Translations under genes and position numbers: made by a program
Origin: Leptospira meyeri
GTDB taxonomy: Bacteria; Spirochaetota; Leptospiria; Leptospirales; Leptospiraceae
DNA: 64,000 bases
Reading direction: 5' to 3'
Assembly (NCBI RefSeq): GCF_004368965.1
Contig: NZ_SORO01000001.1
Location: 2,264,001 to 2,328,000 of the forward strand
Shown here: positions 17,891 through 28,970 of the stretch, in pieces
How the letters are laid out: each line of letters begins with the position of its first letter
How positions within the stretch are numbered: position 1 is the stretch's first letter
The notes under the pieces: model-generated
The model's input: only the letters and a program-made list of their open reading frames with translations
The model's database searches: none
Told to the model about the DNA's origin: nothing

Positions 17891-18538
17891 TTAGTTTTTA
17901 CAAAGAACCTTAAGAGAAGTAGCTTTATCAACTTTAGGTGCTTTTCCGTTAGAAAAACGGTAAGCCAAACCAGACTTTTTGTCCACTTCTGTTTTTGTCC
18001 AATATTTCTCTTCGCTAGATTTGATCTCTTTTGGAGCTGTGGCAGCAAATTTTACAAGATCCTCTTTAGAAGGAACCACTCCACCTACTGATTTACAATA
18101 CGCAGCTGCTTCTGACCATTTTTTAGAAGCCACTTTGTCTACAAGGAACCCGGCGGTAGATTCTTCTGCAGGAGCTTCTTCGACTTTTTTCTCAGGTTCT
18201 GCAGCAACTGGTTTTGTTTGTGCATCCGCTGGAACTGAAGCAGTAGCTACTGGAGTTTGTGCCTTTGTTTTGAAATATTTCACATATCCTAAGTACCCGA
18301 TCGCAAGTACTCCGGCGAGAACCAAAAACAGATACACTCCATTTCCTGATTCTTTAGTTTGGGATGATCCTTCGGAGTGAGATACCGGGGATTGAAGGGA
18401 AACTTGTGCGGACTCATCGTTTCTGAAAAGTGATGCACTTTCGTTTCTTGTAGATTGTTTCTTAACCGTATTTGTTTTCTTAGCCGCTTTTTTAACAGCC
18501 TTCTTCTTAGCGGCAGATGATGATTTTTTCGTTGCCAT
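17891..18538 (-). CDS. Lys/Ala-rich single-pass membrane protein with DUF1566-like C-terminus
   Basis: A 215-residue protein of three parts. The cytosolic head is rich in Lys, Ala and Ser (MATKKSSSAAKKKAVKKAAKK...), much like the tail of bacterial histone H1-like proteins. One transmembrane helix follows (VYLFLVLAGVLAIGYLGYV). A Pro/Ala/Glu-rich linker leads to an ~80-residue C-terminal domain with WSEAAAYCKSVGG, YWTKTE, AYRFSNG and a terminal Cys. This last part resembles DUF1566/lectin-like modules, with the two cysteines possibly paired outside. The start is the ATG at 18538 with AAGGA upstream; the open frame to 18583 is ignored. Function is unknown. Confidence 0.72.
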   Translation of the reverse strand: MATKKSSSAAKKKAVKKAAKKTNTVKKQSTRNESASLFRNDESAQVSLQSPVSHSEGSSQTKESGNGVYLFLVLAGVLAIGYLGYVKYFKTKAQTPVATASVPADAQTKPVAAEPEKKVEEAPAEESTAGFLVDKVASKKWSEAAAYCKSVGGVVPSKEDLVKFAATAPKEIKSSEEKYWTKTEVDKKSGLAYRFSNGKAPKVDKATSLKVLCKN

Positions 18539-18682
18539 AATGATAATCCTTATTGCCGAGACAATTCTAATTATAGTTATCACATAAAAACAAAAAAAGC
18601 TGAAGAACTTCTTCTCAAATTTGTTTTTTTTTAAATTTTTTTTAAGTGTGTTTCCCTTTCTCCTACGAAATCGTGATCCTAG

Positions 18683-19966
18683 ATGAAAGAAGTTCGTATT
18701 GGTCTATTGGGTGCCGGAGTTGTCGGCACTAGCTTACTCCAACTCTTGGATAAAAACCGAGAAAAAATCCAACTTAATTATGGAATCAACTTACAACTAA
18801 CGACCATTGCCACTCGAAGCCCGGGAAAACTCCAAGGTAAAACGAACGTTCCAGTAACAGACGATGTATTATCTGTAACAAATCGTTCGGATATCGATAT
18901 GATTGTTGAATTGATAGGCGGAACTGATATCGCATACAAAGCGGTTCGTTCCGCCTTAGAAAATGGAAAAACCGTCATCACAGCCAACAAGGCATTGTTA
19001 TCCGAAAAAGGTCGGGAATTGTATCCAATCTCCACAAAAACGGGTGCTGAGCTTGGTTATGAGGCAGCAGTAGCCGGTTCCATCCCCATCATTCGTACAT
19101 TACGAGATGGACTCTCTTCTTGCGAATTTGAAGTCATTTGCGGCATCCTAAATGGAACCACAAATTTTATCCTAACCAAAATGGAACAAGAGGGTTGGGA
19201 TTATTCCACAGCTTTAAAAAAAGCACAAGACCTAGGCTTTGCAGAAGCAGACCCTACTTTTGATGTAGAAGGAATTGATGCTGGTCATAAAATCAGTTTG
19301 CTTGCAAGTCTTGCCTTCCGTGAGTACGTTTCGTTCGCATCCCTTTCCGTAAAAGGAATTTCTGACCTACAATCTTTGGACATCCAATCAGCTCTTTCTC
19401 TTGGTTACAGAATCAAACTTTTAGGAATCTCTAAACGAAGTTCTGCGGGAGTTCTCACCAAAGTTCACCCAACTCTTGTCCCCCTCGACCATCCTTTGGC
19501 AAATGTGATGAACGAATCCAATGCAATTTTTTATAAAACCAAAGAAGCCGATTCAGGAATGATTACGGGAAAGGGTGCAGGTGGGTTGCCGACAGCAAGT
19601 GCCGTTTTATCTGACATCATTTATTATGCAACACGACTGGGCAGTAAAGACATCGCTACGGAAAAAAACCTTTTCCCCGAAGCCAAAGCTTTTCCAGAGC
19701 CGGACAATTTGGTTCGTTATTACCTACGTTTTTCCACGGTGGACAAACCTGGAGTTCTTGCTGAAATTTCTAAGATCCTCGGCCGTCATAATATTTCAAT
19801 TGCATCCGTCCAACAGAAGGAGTCTCCTTCGGAACCTGTGTCTGTGATTGTTGTCACACACTCTGCGACGGAAGGGGAATTTCAAAAATCTCTGCAGGAA
19901 ATTGATACTATGTCGACCATCATCAAACAGAAAACTGTAGCCATCCGGCTTTTGGAAAAATTGTAA
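18683..19966 (+). CDS. hom: Homoserine dehydrogenase
   Basis: Reduces aspartate semialdehyde to homoserine, the branch point to threonine and methionine. The 427-residue enzyme has the three expected parts. These are the NAD(P) fold GLLGAGVVGTSLL, the catalytic domain with GILNGTTNFILTKM and EGIDAGHKISLLASLAF, and a C-terminal ACT domain (RFSTVDKPGVLAEISKILGRHNISIASVQQ) that normally gives threonine feedback. The start ATG follows a 99-base gap with long T runs. Six bases separate it from the STAS gene, so the two are co-transcribed. Confidence 0.95.
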   Translation: MKEVRIGLLGAGVVGTSLLQLLDKNREKIQLNYGINLQLTTIATRSPGKLQGKTNVPVTDDVLSVTNRSDIDMIVELIGGTDIAYKAVRSALENGKTVITANKALLSEKGRELYPISTKTGAELGYEAAVAGSIPIIRTLRDGLSSCEFEVICGILNGTTNFILTKMEQEGWDYSTALKKAQDLGFAEADPTFDVEGIDAGHKISLLASLAFREYVSFASLSVKGISDLQSLDIQSALSLGYRIKLLGISKRSSAGVLTKVHPTLVPLDHPLANVMNESNAIFYKTKEADSGMITGKGAGGLPTASAVLSDIIYYATRLGSKDIATEKNLFPEAKAFPEPDNLVRYYLRFSTVDKPGVLAEISKILGRHNISIASVQQKESPSEPVSVIVVTHSATEGEFQKSLQEIDTMSTIIKQKTVAIRLLEKL

Positions 19967-19972
19967 CTCGCT

Positions 19973-20347
19973 ATGGCGGATTTACAGTTTCCATCCCTGG
20001 ATCTCAAAACAGAATTCATCGAAATCAAAGGGGAACAAGTTCTGGTAGTTTCTTTTGTGGGCCAGATCACCAACACGAATGCATATGAGATCAATCGAAA
20101 CATTTCGGTGATCTTTCGAGACTCTGTTTACAATATAATTTTAGATCTAACCAAGTTAGATTATATCAATAGCATTGGAGTGGCAACACTCATTGGAATC
20201 ATCAAAACAGTAGAGAGTCATCACGGAAAAATTCTGATTGGGGGACTCAATCATTTTCTAGAAAACGTGATTCGGTTAATGGATTTGCCCCGTAAGGTGC
20301 AAATTTTTAATACCAAACAAGAAGCCATTACAAACTGGGAACCGTAA
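19973..20347 (+). CDS. STAS-domain anti-sigma factor antagonist (second copy)
   Basis: A 124-residue RsbV/SpoIIAA-like protein. The phospho-site helix reads [13 protein letters not shown] with Ser67, so the usual D-S-(S/A)-G is altered to N-S-I-G. It is the second STAS protein placed behind a metabolic gene (hom here, galK at 11 kb). No cognate kinase is nearby. Its 3' end overlaps the convergent hflX by 20 bases. Confidence 0.83.
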   Translation: MADLQFPSLDLKTEFIEIKGEQVLVVSFVGQITNTNAYEINRNISVIFRDSVYNIILDLTKLDYINSIGVATLIGIIKTVESHHGKILIGGLNHFLENVIRLMDLPRKVQIFNTKQEAITNWEP

Positions 20348-22118
20348 CCGGCGGACTCAGTTCCTTTTTTTTCCAAAGTTCTTCTTCAATCAAATCCAAA
20401 AGATGAGAAAGTCCCTCGCGGGTAACAGCAGAAACTAGAAGTGCTTCGTTTTTTTCGAAGGAAGCTCGTGTTTCCTCATCCAAACCGTCTGCTTTGTTAA
20501 AAACAACCATTCTAGGAATTTCATTCAATTGTAATGAATTAAGAATTGTATCCACAGCTTCCATTTGTTCCGTATAATTAGAGTTTGTAGAATCAACCAC
20601 ATGCAGTAATAGATCAGCATCCCCTAGTTCCTCAAGGGTGGCCTTAAATGCTTGGGAAAGATCCGGTGGAAGATCGTGAATGAATCCCACGGTATCAGAA
20701 ATAATGATTTCTCTTTCTTCTGGGAATCGAATCCTGCGGGTCGTAGGATCCAAAGTTGCAAATAATTTGTCTTCGGCAATGACAGTCGAATTGGTGAGGG
20801 CATTGAGGAGTGTTGACTTTCCGGCATTGGTATAACCAACAATACCCACAATGGGAATTTCATTTCTGGAACGAGCCTTTCGGTTGAGTTCTCTACGACG
20901 TTTGAGGTCTTTTAATTCATTTTCCAAACGAGTGATTTTTTCTTCCACACGTCTGTTTCCAATTTCTAATTTTGTTTCCCCAGGTCCTCTTCCACCAATA
21001 CCACCTGTTAGGCGACTCATATTGTCATCCAGTTCAGAAAGTCGATTTTTTAAATACTTGAGTTGGGCAAGCTCTACTTGCAATTTCCCATCTCTTGATT
21101 TTGCATTTTTCGAAAAGATATCCAAAATGAGTTGGGTGCGATCGATGATTTTTAAATCGGTGGCATCCGAGATCTTTTTGGCCTGAGAAGGTGTTAATTC
21201 TAAATCAAAAATCAAATGTTCTATATCTTTATGAACGGACGTAAGAATGATCTCTTGTAGTTTGCCTTTTCCAACAACAGTTCTGGGATCGGGGTCTCTT
21301 TTTTGGACGTAGGTATCAACAACATGAATTCCTGCCGTGCGACAAAGTTCTTTGAGTTCCGCCATCGAATGTTCAGGGGAACGTTTCATTTTCCGCACAT
21401 CATACACACCCACAAGAAAAGCTCGGTTTTCTTTTTGTGATTCCTTGAGGTTAGATGTTTTTTTTGTGAATTCGGATTCGAGTGCTTCCACTTGTTCCGA
21501 GTAACCATACTTCAACTGGCCTGGGTATTGTTTGGGAGAAAGGATCCAAGGTTCTTTTGCATCTAGATCTGGATTGATAAAGGCAGAAAAAAAGAATTTG
21601 GGAATTCCATCAGAACCAACGCAAGCTGCTGTAATGGAATCAAATCGGTTGAGGACAAGGTCCATCAAATCTTCTTGGTTTAACGGGTGTTCTTTGAGGT
21701 GTGTGTGAAAGAGTCTAAGCCCACGAAGCCTCGAATGAGCGACACGGTAACGGTCCAAATGGGGAATTTCGATGGAGTGATCATTCCCAACGATTAAATG
21801 GGTGACATAACCTGTTCGTTCGATGAGGAGTCCTACCTGCCTACCAATTTCCACTGAAATCTCGCCCACGAGCCTTGCGAGGTCCATGGAGATGATAGAA
21901 TCCTCCCGAAGACGCCTTTCCGAGAGAGATTTTAACTTTTTTAACTGGTTTGGCTTAAGACCAGCTAGGTTGCCGCTAATTTTACTTATAGTAAGTATCC
22001 GATATTCAAAGTATGGAAGTAGGCTATCAGATGTTTCAAAAGGGTCAAGACATAATTTGGAAGAGCAGTTTATGGGTGGTCCTTGTTCTGTTGATAGGTT
22101 GTTCCAGTTCAAAACCAT
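20328..22118 (-). CDS. hflX: GTPase HflX, long N-terminal form
   Basis: A ribosome-associated GTPase that helps recycle stalled or hibernating ribosomes. The C-terminal half holds the GTP-binding domain (G1 [10 protein letters not shown]3 DTVGFI, G4 NKAD). It is preceded by the glycine-rich linker [13 protein letters not shown] and a coiled-coil. The N-terminal domain is the long type, beginning about [16 protein letters not shown]. The start is problematic: upstream of that homology the only ATG/GTG/TTG codons in frame (22118, 22112, 22187) lie inside the divergent lipoprotein gene. ATG 22118 is given, but initiation nearer 22000 from a rare codon is possible. Confidence 0.85.
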   Translation of the reverse strand: MVLNWNNLSTEQGPPINCSSKLCLDPFETSDSLLPYFEYRILTISKISGNLAGLKPNQLKKLKSLSERRLREDSIISMDLARLVGEISVEIGRQVGLLIERTGYVTHLIVGNDHSIEIPHLDRYRVAHSRLRGLRLFHTHLKEHPLNQEDLMDLVLNRFDSITAACVGSDGIPKFFFSAFINPDLDAKEPWILSPKQYPGQLKYGYSEQVEALESEFTKKTSNLKESQKENRAFLVGVYDVRKMKRSPEHSMAELKELCRTAGIHVVDTYVQKRDPDPRTVVGKGKLQEIILTSVHKDIEHLIFDLELTPSQAKKISDATDLKIIDRTQLILDIFSKNAKSRDGKLQVELAQLKYLKNRLSELDDNMSRLTGGIGGRGPGETKLEIGNRRVEEKITRLENELKDLKRRRELNRKARSRNEIPIVGIVGYTNAGKSTLLNALTNSTVIAEDKLFATLDPTTRRIRFPEEREIIISDTVGFIHDLPPDLSQAFKATLEELGDADLLLHVVDSTNSNYTEQMEAVDTILNSLQLNEIPRMVVFNKADGLDEETRASFEKNEALLVSAVTREGLSHLLDLIEEELWKKKELSPPVTVPSL

Positions 22119-23908
22119 ACCAATTAACAGATGTTTCACCAAAGTATAAAGAATACCAGGGAAGTGATTTAGATCCTCATAAAACAAAGAATGTTATCAT
22201 CCCCGTCACGAATAATCGTAAATACGATGATTTTATTCAAGAAGCACATAAGACCATTGCTCTATTAGAATTTGGAGAAAATGTTGCCCTTCGTGCTGAT
22301 AGCAAAAAAACGGTGGGGGAACCTGTTACCAAAGAAATGCAAGCTGCTGCATATTTGGAAGAGGACCTTCCGCAAATAGTATCCAAACTTCCTGAACTTT
22401 TGCAAACCAACCAAAATTTAATTGATAGCACTCCAAATGATTTTGATGGACCAGCCATTGGCCGAGTCAGTTATGAATTAGGTAATATTTTAGATTCCCT
22501 AAAGGAATTTAATTCCAAAGCGATTGGAATTCAAAATGCAATTCGGCATTTAAGATCTGACTCAGGAAACTACAACCAAGGAAAAGAAATAACTGAAGCA
22601 GAAACAAAACCAGTTGTGACAGATCCTTTGATTGCACCAGTAGAGGAACCGAAGAAAAAACCGGAAAAAATCATTCTCAAAAAAGAAGATACTGGTTCAA
22701 AAATTTCAATTAAAAGACTCAATCGCAAAACGAAAGTTACTGGAAAAGCTAAAGCGAACGAACAAATTAATGAACTTGTTAAAAAAGAAGAGGAAGAAGT
22801 TCTTTCTGATGAAGAAAAAAAAGACAGGGAATACACTGAACAAATTCGGAATGGACTTGTCCAAGTATTTCAATGGGAATATTACCGCAAACCACAGAAA
22901 CTAGAAATGATCTTATCTTCACATCCTATCCCACGAGTTCGTTCTGCCGCCGCTCTTGCTCTTGGTCGTTTGAAAGCAGGCCGGATTAGTTTACAAAATG
23001 CTATTGATAAAGACGGATACCAAGTAAGACCTGCTGCCTACAAAGCACTGTCTGACCTTGGAGACAAAAGGTCCCTATCCTATTTTATCGCAGGAACCAA
23101 AGCAGAAGATCCGGAAGTGATTGCTGTGAGTTATGAGGGTCTCGGAAAAACAAAAGACCCTGCTGGAAGGGAAATGATTCTCACGACTGGCCTTGCATCC
23201 GAATTTGTTGTGATTGTTTCGGGTGCTCTCCGAGGACTCGCCTATCATAAATTAGATGCTGATGTAGAAGTGTTCGATAAATTTCTTAAGTCAAATGACC
23301 AAGAAATCAAAGAGGCTGCATTGGAAGCACTTGCAATTCACGGTAGCCGAGAAAGCTTAAGGATTTTGGAACGAGTTGTAGTAGAAGAGCCAAGTCTTGC
23401 ACTGATGGCTGTAGACGAAATTAGCAAAAATCCATCCCTCTCCGCCACTTTTGCTCTCATTCGGTTGAATGAATCCCAAACCGATGAAAAATTAAACAAA
23501 CGAATTGGGGAATCATTACTTCGCCGCAAAGCTTTTGGTAAATATGCTATCATCTTAGTCCAAGATGATTATCTAAGAGCAGAACCAAACGAACGATCAA
23601 GACCAGTGTCTTACATTAAAAATAAAGAGATTGGTCTGATTCTGTCTGAAACAAAAAAGGAATTTGCAGTTCGAATTGGAGAAGATATTCTAACTGATAA
23701 ATACATCCAAGTGAAGATGGAATCCACTCTTCCGGGAGCTCGGGGAGCATTTGTTAATGGTTGGGTTTTTTATCCGAAACTAGATATCATAGAGGTGAAA
23801 CAGTTAGGAAGCGATGGAAACTCCGGGAAATATTCCAACTTGAAAAAAGGAAAACATAATAACCTATTTAATCCGATTGAAGAGATTAAAGTTCCTAGAA
23901 AGGATTAG
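22031..23908 (+). CDS. Lipoprotein with HEAT-like repeats
   Basis: A 625-residue exported lipoprotein. [13 protein letters not shown], a hydrophobic stretch and the lipobox LLIGC place the mature Cys near residue 25. The frame is open from 22013, but the signal starts best at the ATG of 22031. A Lys/Glu-rich low-complexity middle (~residues 190-260) leads to five or more HEAT-like repeats of ~30 residues ([64 protein letters not shown]). The C-terminal ~100 residues look beta-rich and SH3-like. Likely a periplasmic scaffold; function unknown. Its 5' end overlaps hflX on the opposite strand. Confidence 0.78.
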   Translation: MFQKGQDIIWKSSLWVVLVLLIGCSSSKPYQLTDVSPKYKEYQGSDLDPHKTKNVIIPVTNNRKYDDFIQEAHKTIALLEFGENVALRADSKKTVGEPVTKEMQAAAYLEEDLPQIVSKLPELLQTNQNLIDSTPNDFDGPAIGRVSYELGNILDSLKEFNSKAIGIQNAIRHLRSDSGNYNQGKEITEAETKPVVTDPLIAPVEEPKKKPEKIILKKEDTGSKISIKRLNRKTKVTGKAKANEQINELVKKEEEEVLSDEEKKDREYTEQIRNGLVQVFQWEYYRKPQKLEMILSSHPIPRVRSAAALALGRLKAGRISLQNAIDKDGYQVRPAAYKALSDLGDKRSLSYFIAGTKAEDPEVIAVSYEGLGKTKDPAGREMILTTGLASEFVVIVSGALRGLAYHKLDADVEVFDKFLKSNDQEIKEAALEALAIHGSRESLRILERVVVEEPSLALMAVDEISKNPSLSATFALIRLNESQTDEKLNKRIGESLLRRKAFGKYAIILVQDDYLRAEPNERSRPVSYIKNKEIGLILSETKKEFAVRIGEDILTDKYIQVKMESTLPGARGAFVNGWVFYPKLDIIEVKQLGSDGNSGKYSNLKKGKHNNLFNPIEEIKVPRKD

Positions 23909-24296
23909 ATTTTCCTTTGGAAAGAACGGTGGGAACCCATTCCACCGTTCCTTTTTTGAGTGGGACTTTGGGGATCATCCAATGAAGCCCACAAAACCAG
24001 GGTAAAAACAAAGAAGAAAACGACATCACACCAAAAACATCAAAACCAGTAGAAGCAATCACAAGTATTCCCTTATAACCGGATTTGTAAATTTGTCGCA
24101 TCATCCAGAGTCCAGATGTTTGCGTTTCCATAGTCACGTCAGAAACAATCATATCGTAATTTGGATTTTTGGAAAAAAGTGCGAATCCTTCCTTTGCATC
24201 TATTGCACGATCAGACGGAATGTTTTTTGAGTCAAAATACGATTTTAGATTATTCGCATAACGATCATTATCATCAACGATTAAAACTTTTTTCAT
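23895..24296 (-). CDS. Atypical receiver-domain protein
   Basis: A 133-residue protein with a good first half of a receiver: [11 protein letters not shown], and the phospho-acceptor Asp in MIVSDVTME, then a Ser/Thr in VIAST. The second half departs from the family, with a hydrophobic stretch [16 protein letters not shown] and then IPKVPLKKG, where the lysine may stand in for the conserved one. It is the last gene of an overlapping minus-strand string (amidotransferase, exporter, receiver). It overlaps the exporter by four bases and the HEAT lipoprotein by 14 bases at its 3' end. Confidence 0.75.
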   Translation of the reverse strand: MKKVLIVDDNDRYANNLKSYFDSKNIPSDRAIDAKEGFALFSKNPNYDMIVSDVTMETQTSGLWMMRQIYKSGYKGILVIASTGFDVFGVMSFSSLFLPWFCGLHWMIPKVPLKKGTVEWVPTVLSKGKSNPF

Positions 24297-26188
24297 ATTT
24301 GGATCTCCGCTTCCGCAAATTGACTATCATATAATTTTTTATAAATTCCGTTTTGAGAAAGTAAGGAATCATGATCCCCTTGTTCCTTGATTTCGCCTTC
24401 TTCAATCACGACAATATTTTTCACACGGCGCACTGTAGAAAGGCGGTGGGCAATGATGAAGGTGGTTCTATTTTTAAAGAGTCGTTCCAAAGCACGACTG
24501 ACGAGTCTTTCGGATTCCGCATCCAAAGCACTTGTTGCTTCGTCTAAAATCATAATTTCTGCATTCCGTAACAAAGCACGAGCAATCACCAAACGTTGCC
24601 TTTGTCCCCCACTTAAGTCAAGCCCACGAACTCCAATGACGGTATCATAACCATTTTCCATATTTGTGATGAAGTCGTGAGCATTGGCAAGACGAGCCGC
24701 ACGAACCACTTCTTTACGTGTTGCCGCCCCCGTCCCATAAGCAATGTTATCTGCAATCGTTCCGTGAAAGAGAAAAATTTCCTGAGTGACAATTCCAATT
24801 TTTCTACGTAGAGAGTTGAGGGAAAAATTACGAATGTCAGTTCCATCAATGCGGATTTTTCCTGCAGTAGGATCAAAGAACCGTGGAATTAAATCCATAA
24901 GTGTGGATTTACCAGATCCGCTGGTTCCAACAAATGCATAGGTTTCACCCAATTTGATATCCAAGTTGATACCTTTTAATACTTCTTGGTTTGTTCCTGG
25001 ATACGAAAAATGAATGTCATCAAACTGTATTCCCTTCTCTATTTTTTCGAGTACAGTCTCATCCCCATGTTCAACAACTTCTGGATCACGATCGATGATT
25101 TCAAAAATTCGTTTCCCGGCAGAATTGGCTTGGGTGATTTTTCCCACCATTTGAGATAGTTGGGTGAGAGGCCGAAGTAAAAATAACAAGGTAAGGAGGA
25201 AGGCCATAAACTCACCTTGCGTAAACTTACCTGAATAAATGAATTTTGCACCCATAGCGAAATAACCAAGCACAACAATGGAAGATGTTAACTCCACAAG
25301 ACTTGGTGCCATTTGTAAGTAAAACTGCCCCTTGAAAGTCCTACGGTAAACCTTGTAGTTGATGTTATCAAATTTTTTAAGATCTTGTTTCTCTTGGCGA
25401 AAGGTACGAATGACCTTGATCCCTGAAATAAATTCTTGGATATGACTATTGAGATCTGCTAGTTTTTCTTGGAACCTTGCTGTAGATGAAGAAATTTTTC
25501 GTGTAAATAATGTTACGGGCAGAATCACAACGGGGATTGTGAGACAAGCAAGGAGTAATAATTCTGAATTTAAATAAATCAGAATCATTAAATGAGTCAC
25601 AACGTAAAAGAAATTAATGACCGCATCACGTAAGTTACTCGAAATGACTGCGGCCACAATTTCAGCATCGTTGATGACCCGACTCATGATGAGTCCAGTT
25701 TTTTCCTTATAAAAATAAGTCAGAGGTAACCTTTGGACTTTTTGAAATAGTTCCTGTCGGATATCTCGAACAGCCTTATACCCAGCAGTTGCGATACAAA
25801 AAACAGATAGGAGATATGTACCAAGTTTTAAAAGATAAAGTGGGAAAACTGCGATACAGACTGCCCAGACTACTTCCTTCGGCTCCATATCTTCTGTGAA
25901 TTGGTTGATTTGAAGTTTCGCGGAGATGATCAGACGTTTGATCCGCTCCAATCCATCCAAACTATCAGTCCCCAAAAGAACCTCTTGGACTAAAATTGTT
26001 TTTTCAGGTAGAGTTAAATCTAAGTGAAACCTATTGTTTTTGTCTCCACCTAACGAATCAAATAAAGGTATGAGTGCAGTTAAAGAAATACCATTTAAAA
26101 CAGCTGTCAAAAGGGCAAATACCAAACCCAATACAAATCGTTCTCGGTAATGCACAGAATAGGACAAAAGTCTAAAAAAATATTTCAT
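24293..26188 (-). CDS. ABC exporter, MsbA/multidrug type
   Basis: A 631-residue half-transporter with a six-helix transmembrane domain fused to an ATPase. The ATPase has Walker [10 protein letters not shown], signature LSGGQRQR, Walker [12 protein letters not shown] and the switch His in IAHRLSTV. The loop between the first two helices is unusually long (~residues 40-105, charged), compared with MsbA. Lipid A/lipid flipping or drug export are the usual roles of this class; lipid export is an inference. It sits between an amidotransferase (ATGA overlap) and a receiver (ATGA overlap). Confidence 0.87.
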   Translation of the reverse strand: MKYFFRLLSYSVHYRERFVLGLVFALLTAVLNGISLTALIPLFDSLGGDKNNRFHLDLTLPEKTILVQEVLLGTDSLDGLERIKRLIISAKLQINQFTEDMEPKEVVWAVCIAVFPLYLLKLGTYLLSVFCIATAGYKAVRDIRQELFQKVQRLPLTYFYKEKTGLIMSRVINDAEIVAAVISSNLRDAVINFFYVVTHLMILIYLNSELLLLACLTIPVVILPVTLFTRKISSSTARFQEKLADLNSHIQEFISGIKVIRTFRQEKQDLKKFDNINYKVYRRTFKGQFYLQMAPSLVELTSSIVVLGYFAMGAKFIYSGKFTQGEFMAFLLTLLFLLRPLTQLSQMVGKITQANSAGKRIFEIIDRDPEVVEHGDETVLEKIEKGIQFDDIHFSYPGTNQEVLKGINLDIKLGETYAFVGTSGSGKSTLMDLIPRFFDPTAGKIRIDGTDIRNFSLNSLRRKIGIVTQEIFLFHGTIADNIAYGTGAATRKEVVRAARLANAHDFITNMENGYDTVIGVRGLDLSGGQRQRLVIARALLRNAEIMILDEATSALDAESERLVSRALERLFKNRTTFIIAHRLSTVRRVKNIVVIEEGEIKEQGDHDSLLSQNGIYKKLYDSQFAEAEIQI

Positions 26189-26754
26189 GTGATGGCTTCC
26201 TCATAGAAGTTACGAAGCAAGGTTTCCCCATGTTCGGTGAGGATGGATTCCGGATGAAACTGAACCCCAAAGACCTTATTCCATTTTCTGTGACGAATTC
26301 CCATTATGACTCCATCCTTTGTTTCGGCTGTCACTTCCAATTCACTTGGCAATGAAACTTTCGAAACAGCCCATGAGTGGTACCGGTTGGCCCAAAATCC
26401 ATTAGGAATGTTCTTAAATACACCCTGGCCATTGTGAATAATCTCTGAAGGGCGTCCATGGAATATGTCTCTCGTTTGCTCTAGTTTGGCACCGCTTACT
26501 TCTGCCAATGCTTGGTGTCCTAAACAAATACCAAGAACAGGTAAGGATTTATAGATGGATTGTAAATGGAGAAGAAGTTTTCCAGAAGTTTTGGGAAGCC
26601 CGGGGCCAGGCGATAAAACGACTGCCTTGTATTTTTCATACAAATCTGCCGGCAAATCTTCATCATGGCGCATTACAGTTGTCGGTGTGATTTGATTCAG
26701 GTATTGGTACAGAATATAAGTGAATGAGTCGTAGTTGTCGATGAGAAGAAACAT
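26185..26754 (-). CDS. Class I glutamine amidotransferase, TrpG/PabA-like (orphan)
   Basis: A 189-residue glutaminase subunit of anthranilate / aminodeoxychorismate synthase type. [14 protein letters not shown] opens the protein. The nucleophile Cys77 is in GICLGHQA, and the His-Glu pair is in [13 protein letters not shown] start at 26769 is possible, but the ATG at 26754 gives the normal N-terminus MFLLIDNYD. No chorismate-binding partner is beside it; instead it overlaps an ABC exporter by four bases. A second copy at 51564-52169 is paired with TrpE. This one may serve PabB for folate, but that is inference. Confidence 0.85.
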   Translation of the reverse strand: MFLLIDNYDSFTYILYQYLNQITPTTVMRHDEDLPADLYEKYKAVVLSPGPGLPKTSGKLLLHLQSIYKSLPVLGICLGHQALAEVSGAKLEQTRDIFHGRPSEIIHNGQGVFKNIPNGFWANRYHSWAVSKVSLPSELEVTAETKDGVIMGIRHRKWNKVFGVQFHPESILTEHGETLLRNFYEEAIT

Positions 26755-26810
26755 ACTAGGAGAGAACAAGTGGAATTGGAAACCAACCCACTCGTTCTAA
26801 ATCCAATTTT

Positions 26811-27977
26811 TTATGCGTTAGGAGTTTCGATCCCAACTCCGTCATTAAGAAATTTAGAAATGATCACACGTTGGATCTGTGAAGTTCCTTCGTAGATTTG
26901 GAAAATCTTCGCATCACGCATTAATTTTTCCACTGGGTATTCTTCGTTGAATCCATAACCACCAAAGATTTGCACTGCATCTGTTGTGACACGCATTGCC
27001 ATATCAGCACAAAATACTTTTGCAATAGAAGCTTGGTATGTATTTCTAAATCCGTTATCAATAAGCCAAGCCGATTGCCAACAAAGAAGTCTTCCTGCTT
27101 CAATGTCACGAGCCATCTCAGCAATCATAAAACTCACACCTTGGTTGACAGAAATTGGTTTTCCGAACGCATTACGTGTGTTTGCATATCGAATGGAATG
27201 ATCAAGTGCTGCGCGAGCCACACCCACAGCTCCAATTGCCACTGCAGGGCGGGTCTTATCAAAAGCACCCATCGCAATTTTGAATCCTTCACCCTCTTTT
27301 CCAATCATGTTTTCTTTTGGAACTTTTACGTCTTCAAAAGTGACTCCACGAGTGTCAGAACAACGTTGCCCCATATTTTTTTCTTTTTTACCAACGATGA
27401 TTCCTGGAGTTTTTGCATCTACGATGAATCCAGTCATCCCTTTATGACCTGCATTTGGATCTGTTTTTGCTAATACAAAAAACCAGTCTGCATGACCTGC
27501 GTTAGTGATCCACATTTTAGATCCATTGATTATGTATTCATCACCCACTCTTTTTGCTGTGGTTCGAATCCCAGCTACGTCCGATCCGGCACCAGGCTCG
27601 GTTACTGCATACGCTGCGAGAGTAAATGTCTCAGACATTGGTTGGATGAATTTTTTCATGACATAGTCATCAGCACCAAGTAAAACAGGTGCTAATGCGA
27701 GATTGTTTGCTAGGATGGCAGTCGCCATTCCCGAACATCCGTAAAATAACTCTTCTGAGGCGATGAGTTCGTCTAAAACACCAAGACCAGCCCCACCGTA
27801 TTCCGCAGGGATGTGCATGTTCATAAGGCCTACGTCAAAAGCTTTCTTTAAAATTTCTTTCGGATATTCACCGGTATGGTCATGGTGTTCCGCTTTGGGA
27901 ATCATTTCATTTTTGGCGAAATCTCTTGCTAAATCGCGGAGGGCTTTTTGTTCATCGGTGATGGAAAAATCAATCAT
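26811..27977 (-). CDS. Acyl-CoA dehydrogenase
   Basis: A 388-residue flavoenzyme introducing a trans double bond at C2-C3 of acyl-CoA in fatty-acid beta-oxidation. It has family signatures [15 protein letters not shown] (FAD/substrate) and the C-terminal [14 protein letters not shown] [36 protein letters not shown], where the Glu of IYEGTS is the catalytic base in short/medium-chain enzymes. Length and motifs match the MCAD/SCAD group. It is transcribed alone. It precedes yebC on the opposite strand. Confidence 0.93.
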   Translation of the reverse strand: MIDFSITDEQKALRDLARDFAKNEMIPKAEHHDHTGEYPKEILKKAFDVGLMNMHIPAEYGGAGLGVLDELIASEELFYGCSGMATAILANNLALAPVLLGADDYVMKKFIQPMSETFTLAAYAVTEPGAGSDVAGIRTTAKRVGDEYIINGSKMWITNAGHADWFFVLAKTDPNAGHKGMTGFIVDAKTPGIIVGKKEKNMGQRCSDTRGVTFEDVKVPKENMIGKEGEGFKIAMGAFDKTRPAVAIGAVGVARAALDHSIRYANTRNAFGKPISVNQGVSFMIAEMARDIEAGRLLCWQSAWLIDNGFRNTYQASIAKVFCADMAMRVTTDAVQIFGGYGFNEEYPVEKLMRDAKIFQIYEGTSQIQRVIISKFLNDGVGIETPNA

Positions 27978-28100
27978 GGTGTGCCTTATAGATGTTTTTT
28001 TACAGTACTTTGGAATTTTCTCTCTGAGTCAAGAAACTAGGGCGACTTAAATCTGTTGAAAAATCTTTTGAATCCAAAATCCTAGCCATGGGAGAAAACA

Positions 28101-28844
28101 ATGTCAGGACACTCGAAATGGGCGACGATTCGAAGAAAAAAAGGGGCCATTGACGCGAAAAGAGGGGCCATCTTTACAAGGATTGCCAAAGAAATTTCCG
28201 TAGCCGCCAAAGAAGGTGGCGGAGACCAAGAAGGGAATCCAAGACTTCGCCTAGCGGTTACAAAAGCGAAAGCTGCCAACATGCCAAAAGACAATATTGA
28301 ACGGGCCATTAAAAAGGGAACGGGCGGTTTAGAAGGTATGGTGTATGAAGAGTGTCTGTACGAATGTTACGCACTTGGCGGGGTAGCCATTATGGTGGAT
28401 GTCCTCACTGATAAAAAATCCCGTACGACTCCCGAAATTAAAAGCATTCTAACCAAACTTGGCGGTTCCCTTGCCAACGCAGGTGCGGTATCTCGCCTAT
28501 TTGAACGCAAAGGACAAATTACACTTAAGGCGGATCAAATTTCTGAAGAAGCTCTCTTTGATTTAGCGCTTGGTGCCGGTGCCGAAGACATCCAAGTCAA
28601 TGATGGAATGTATACGGTAATCACGGCTCCTGCTGAATACGAAGCGGTCCAATCAGCACTCTCCACCAAAGGTCTGAATATGGAAGAGTCCGAAATTAAA
28701 TACATTCCCATGACCACTGTAGAAGTGAACGACAAAGAAACAGCAGAAAAGGTGATGAAGTTAATTGATAACTTAGAAGCCAATGACGACGTCCAAGTTG
28801 TGAGTTCTAACTTTGAGTTAGGTGATGGTGTAGAACTCGATTAA
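28101..28844 (+). CDS. yebC: YebC/PmpR/TACO1-family protein
   Basis: A 247-residue protein of the YebC family, known in different species as a transcription factor or as a ribosome-associated factor easing translation of proline stretches. The N-terminal signature [22 protein letters not shown] and the following [15 protein letters not shown]...[15 protein letters not shown] block are diagnostic. GGGAG precedes the ATG by six bases. No ruvC neighbour is seen, unlike in many genomes. A hairpin lies 48 bases after the stop. Confidence 0.94.
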   Translation: MSGHSKWATIRRKKGAIDAKRGAIFTRIAKEISVAAKEGGGDQEGNPRLRLAVTKAKAANMPKDNIERAIKKGTGGLEGMVYEECLYECYALGGVAIMVDVLTDKKSRTTPEIKSILTKLGGSLANAGAVSRLFERKGQITLKADQISEEALFDLALGAGAEDIQVNDGMYTVITAPAEYEAVQSALSTKGLNMEESEIKYIPMTTVEVNDKETAEKVMKLIDNLEANDDVQVVSSNFELGDGVELD

Positions 28845-28891
28845 ACAACCGGTGATTTGAGTTGATTCTGACATGATGCAGTGAAAGCAAA

Positions 28892-28921
28892 ATGATAGGA
28901 CGATTTATGTCGCCCTGTCAT
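28892..28921. terminator. Hairpin between yebC and glsB-like gene
   Basis: Imperfect stem ATGATAGGACGA (28892-28903) / TCGCCCTGTCAT (28910-28921) with a 6-base loop. It lies between convergent genes, and could act on either strand. The T tail is poor (TTTCTG), so intrinsic termination is only possible. Confidence 0.35.
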
Positions 28922-28970
28922 TTCTGAATTTTGAAGGGATCCATCTTGCAATGGAATCTCTCCGTTTGGT

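Noticed and set aside
26773..26810. Hairpin AATTGGA...TCCAATT followed by T run
   Set aside because: It would terminate plus-strand transcription, but no plus-strand gene leads into it; both neighbours are on the minus strand.
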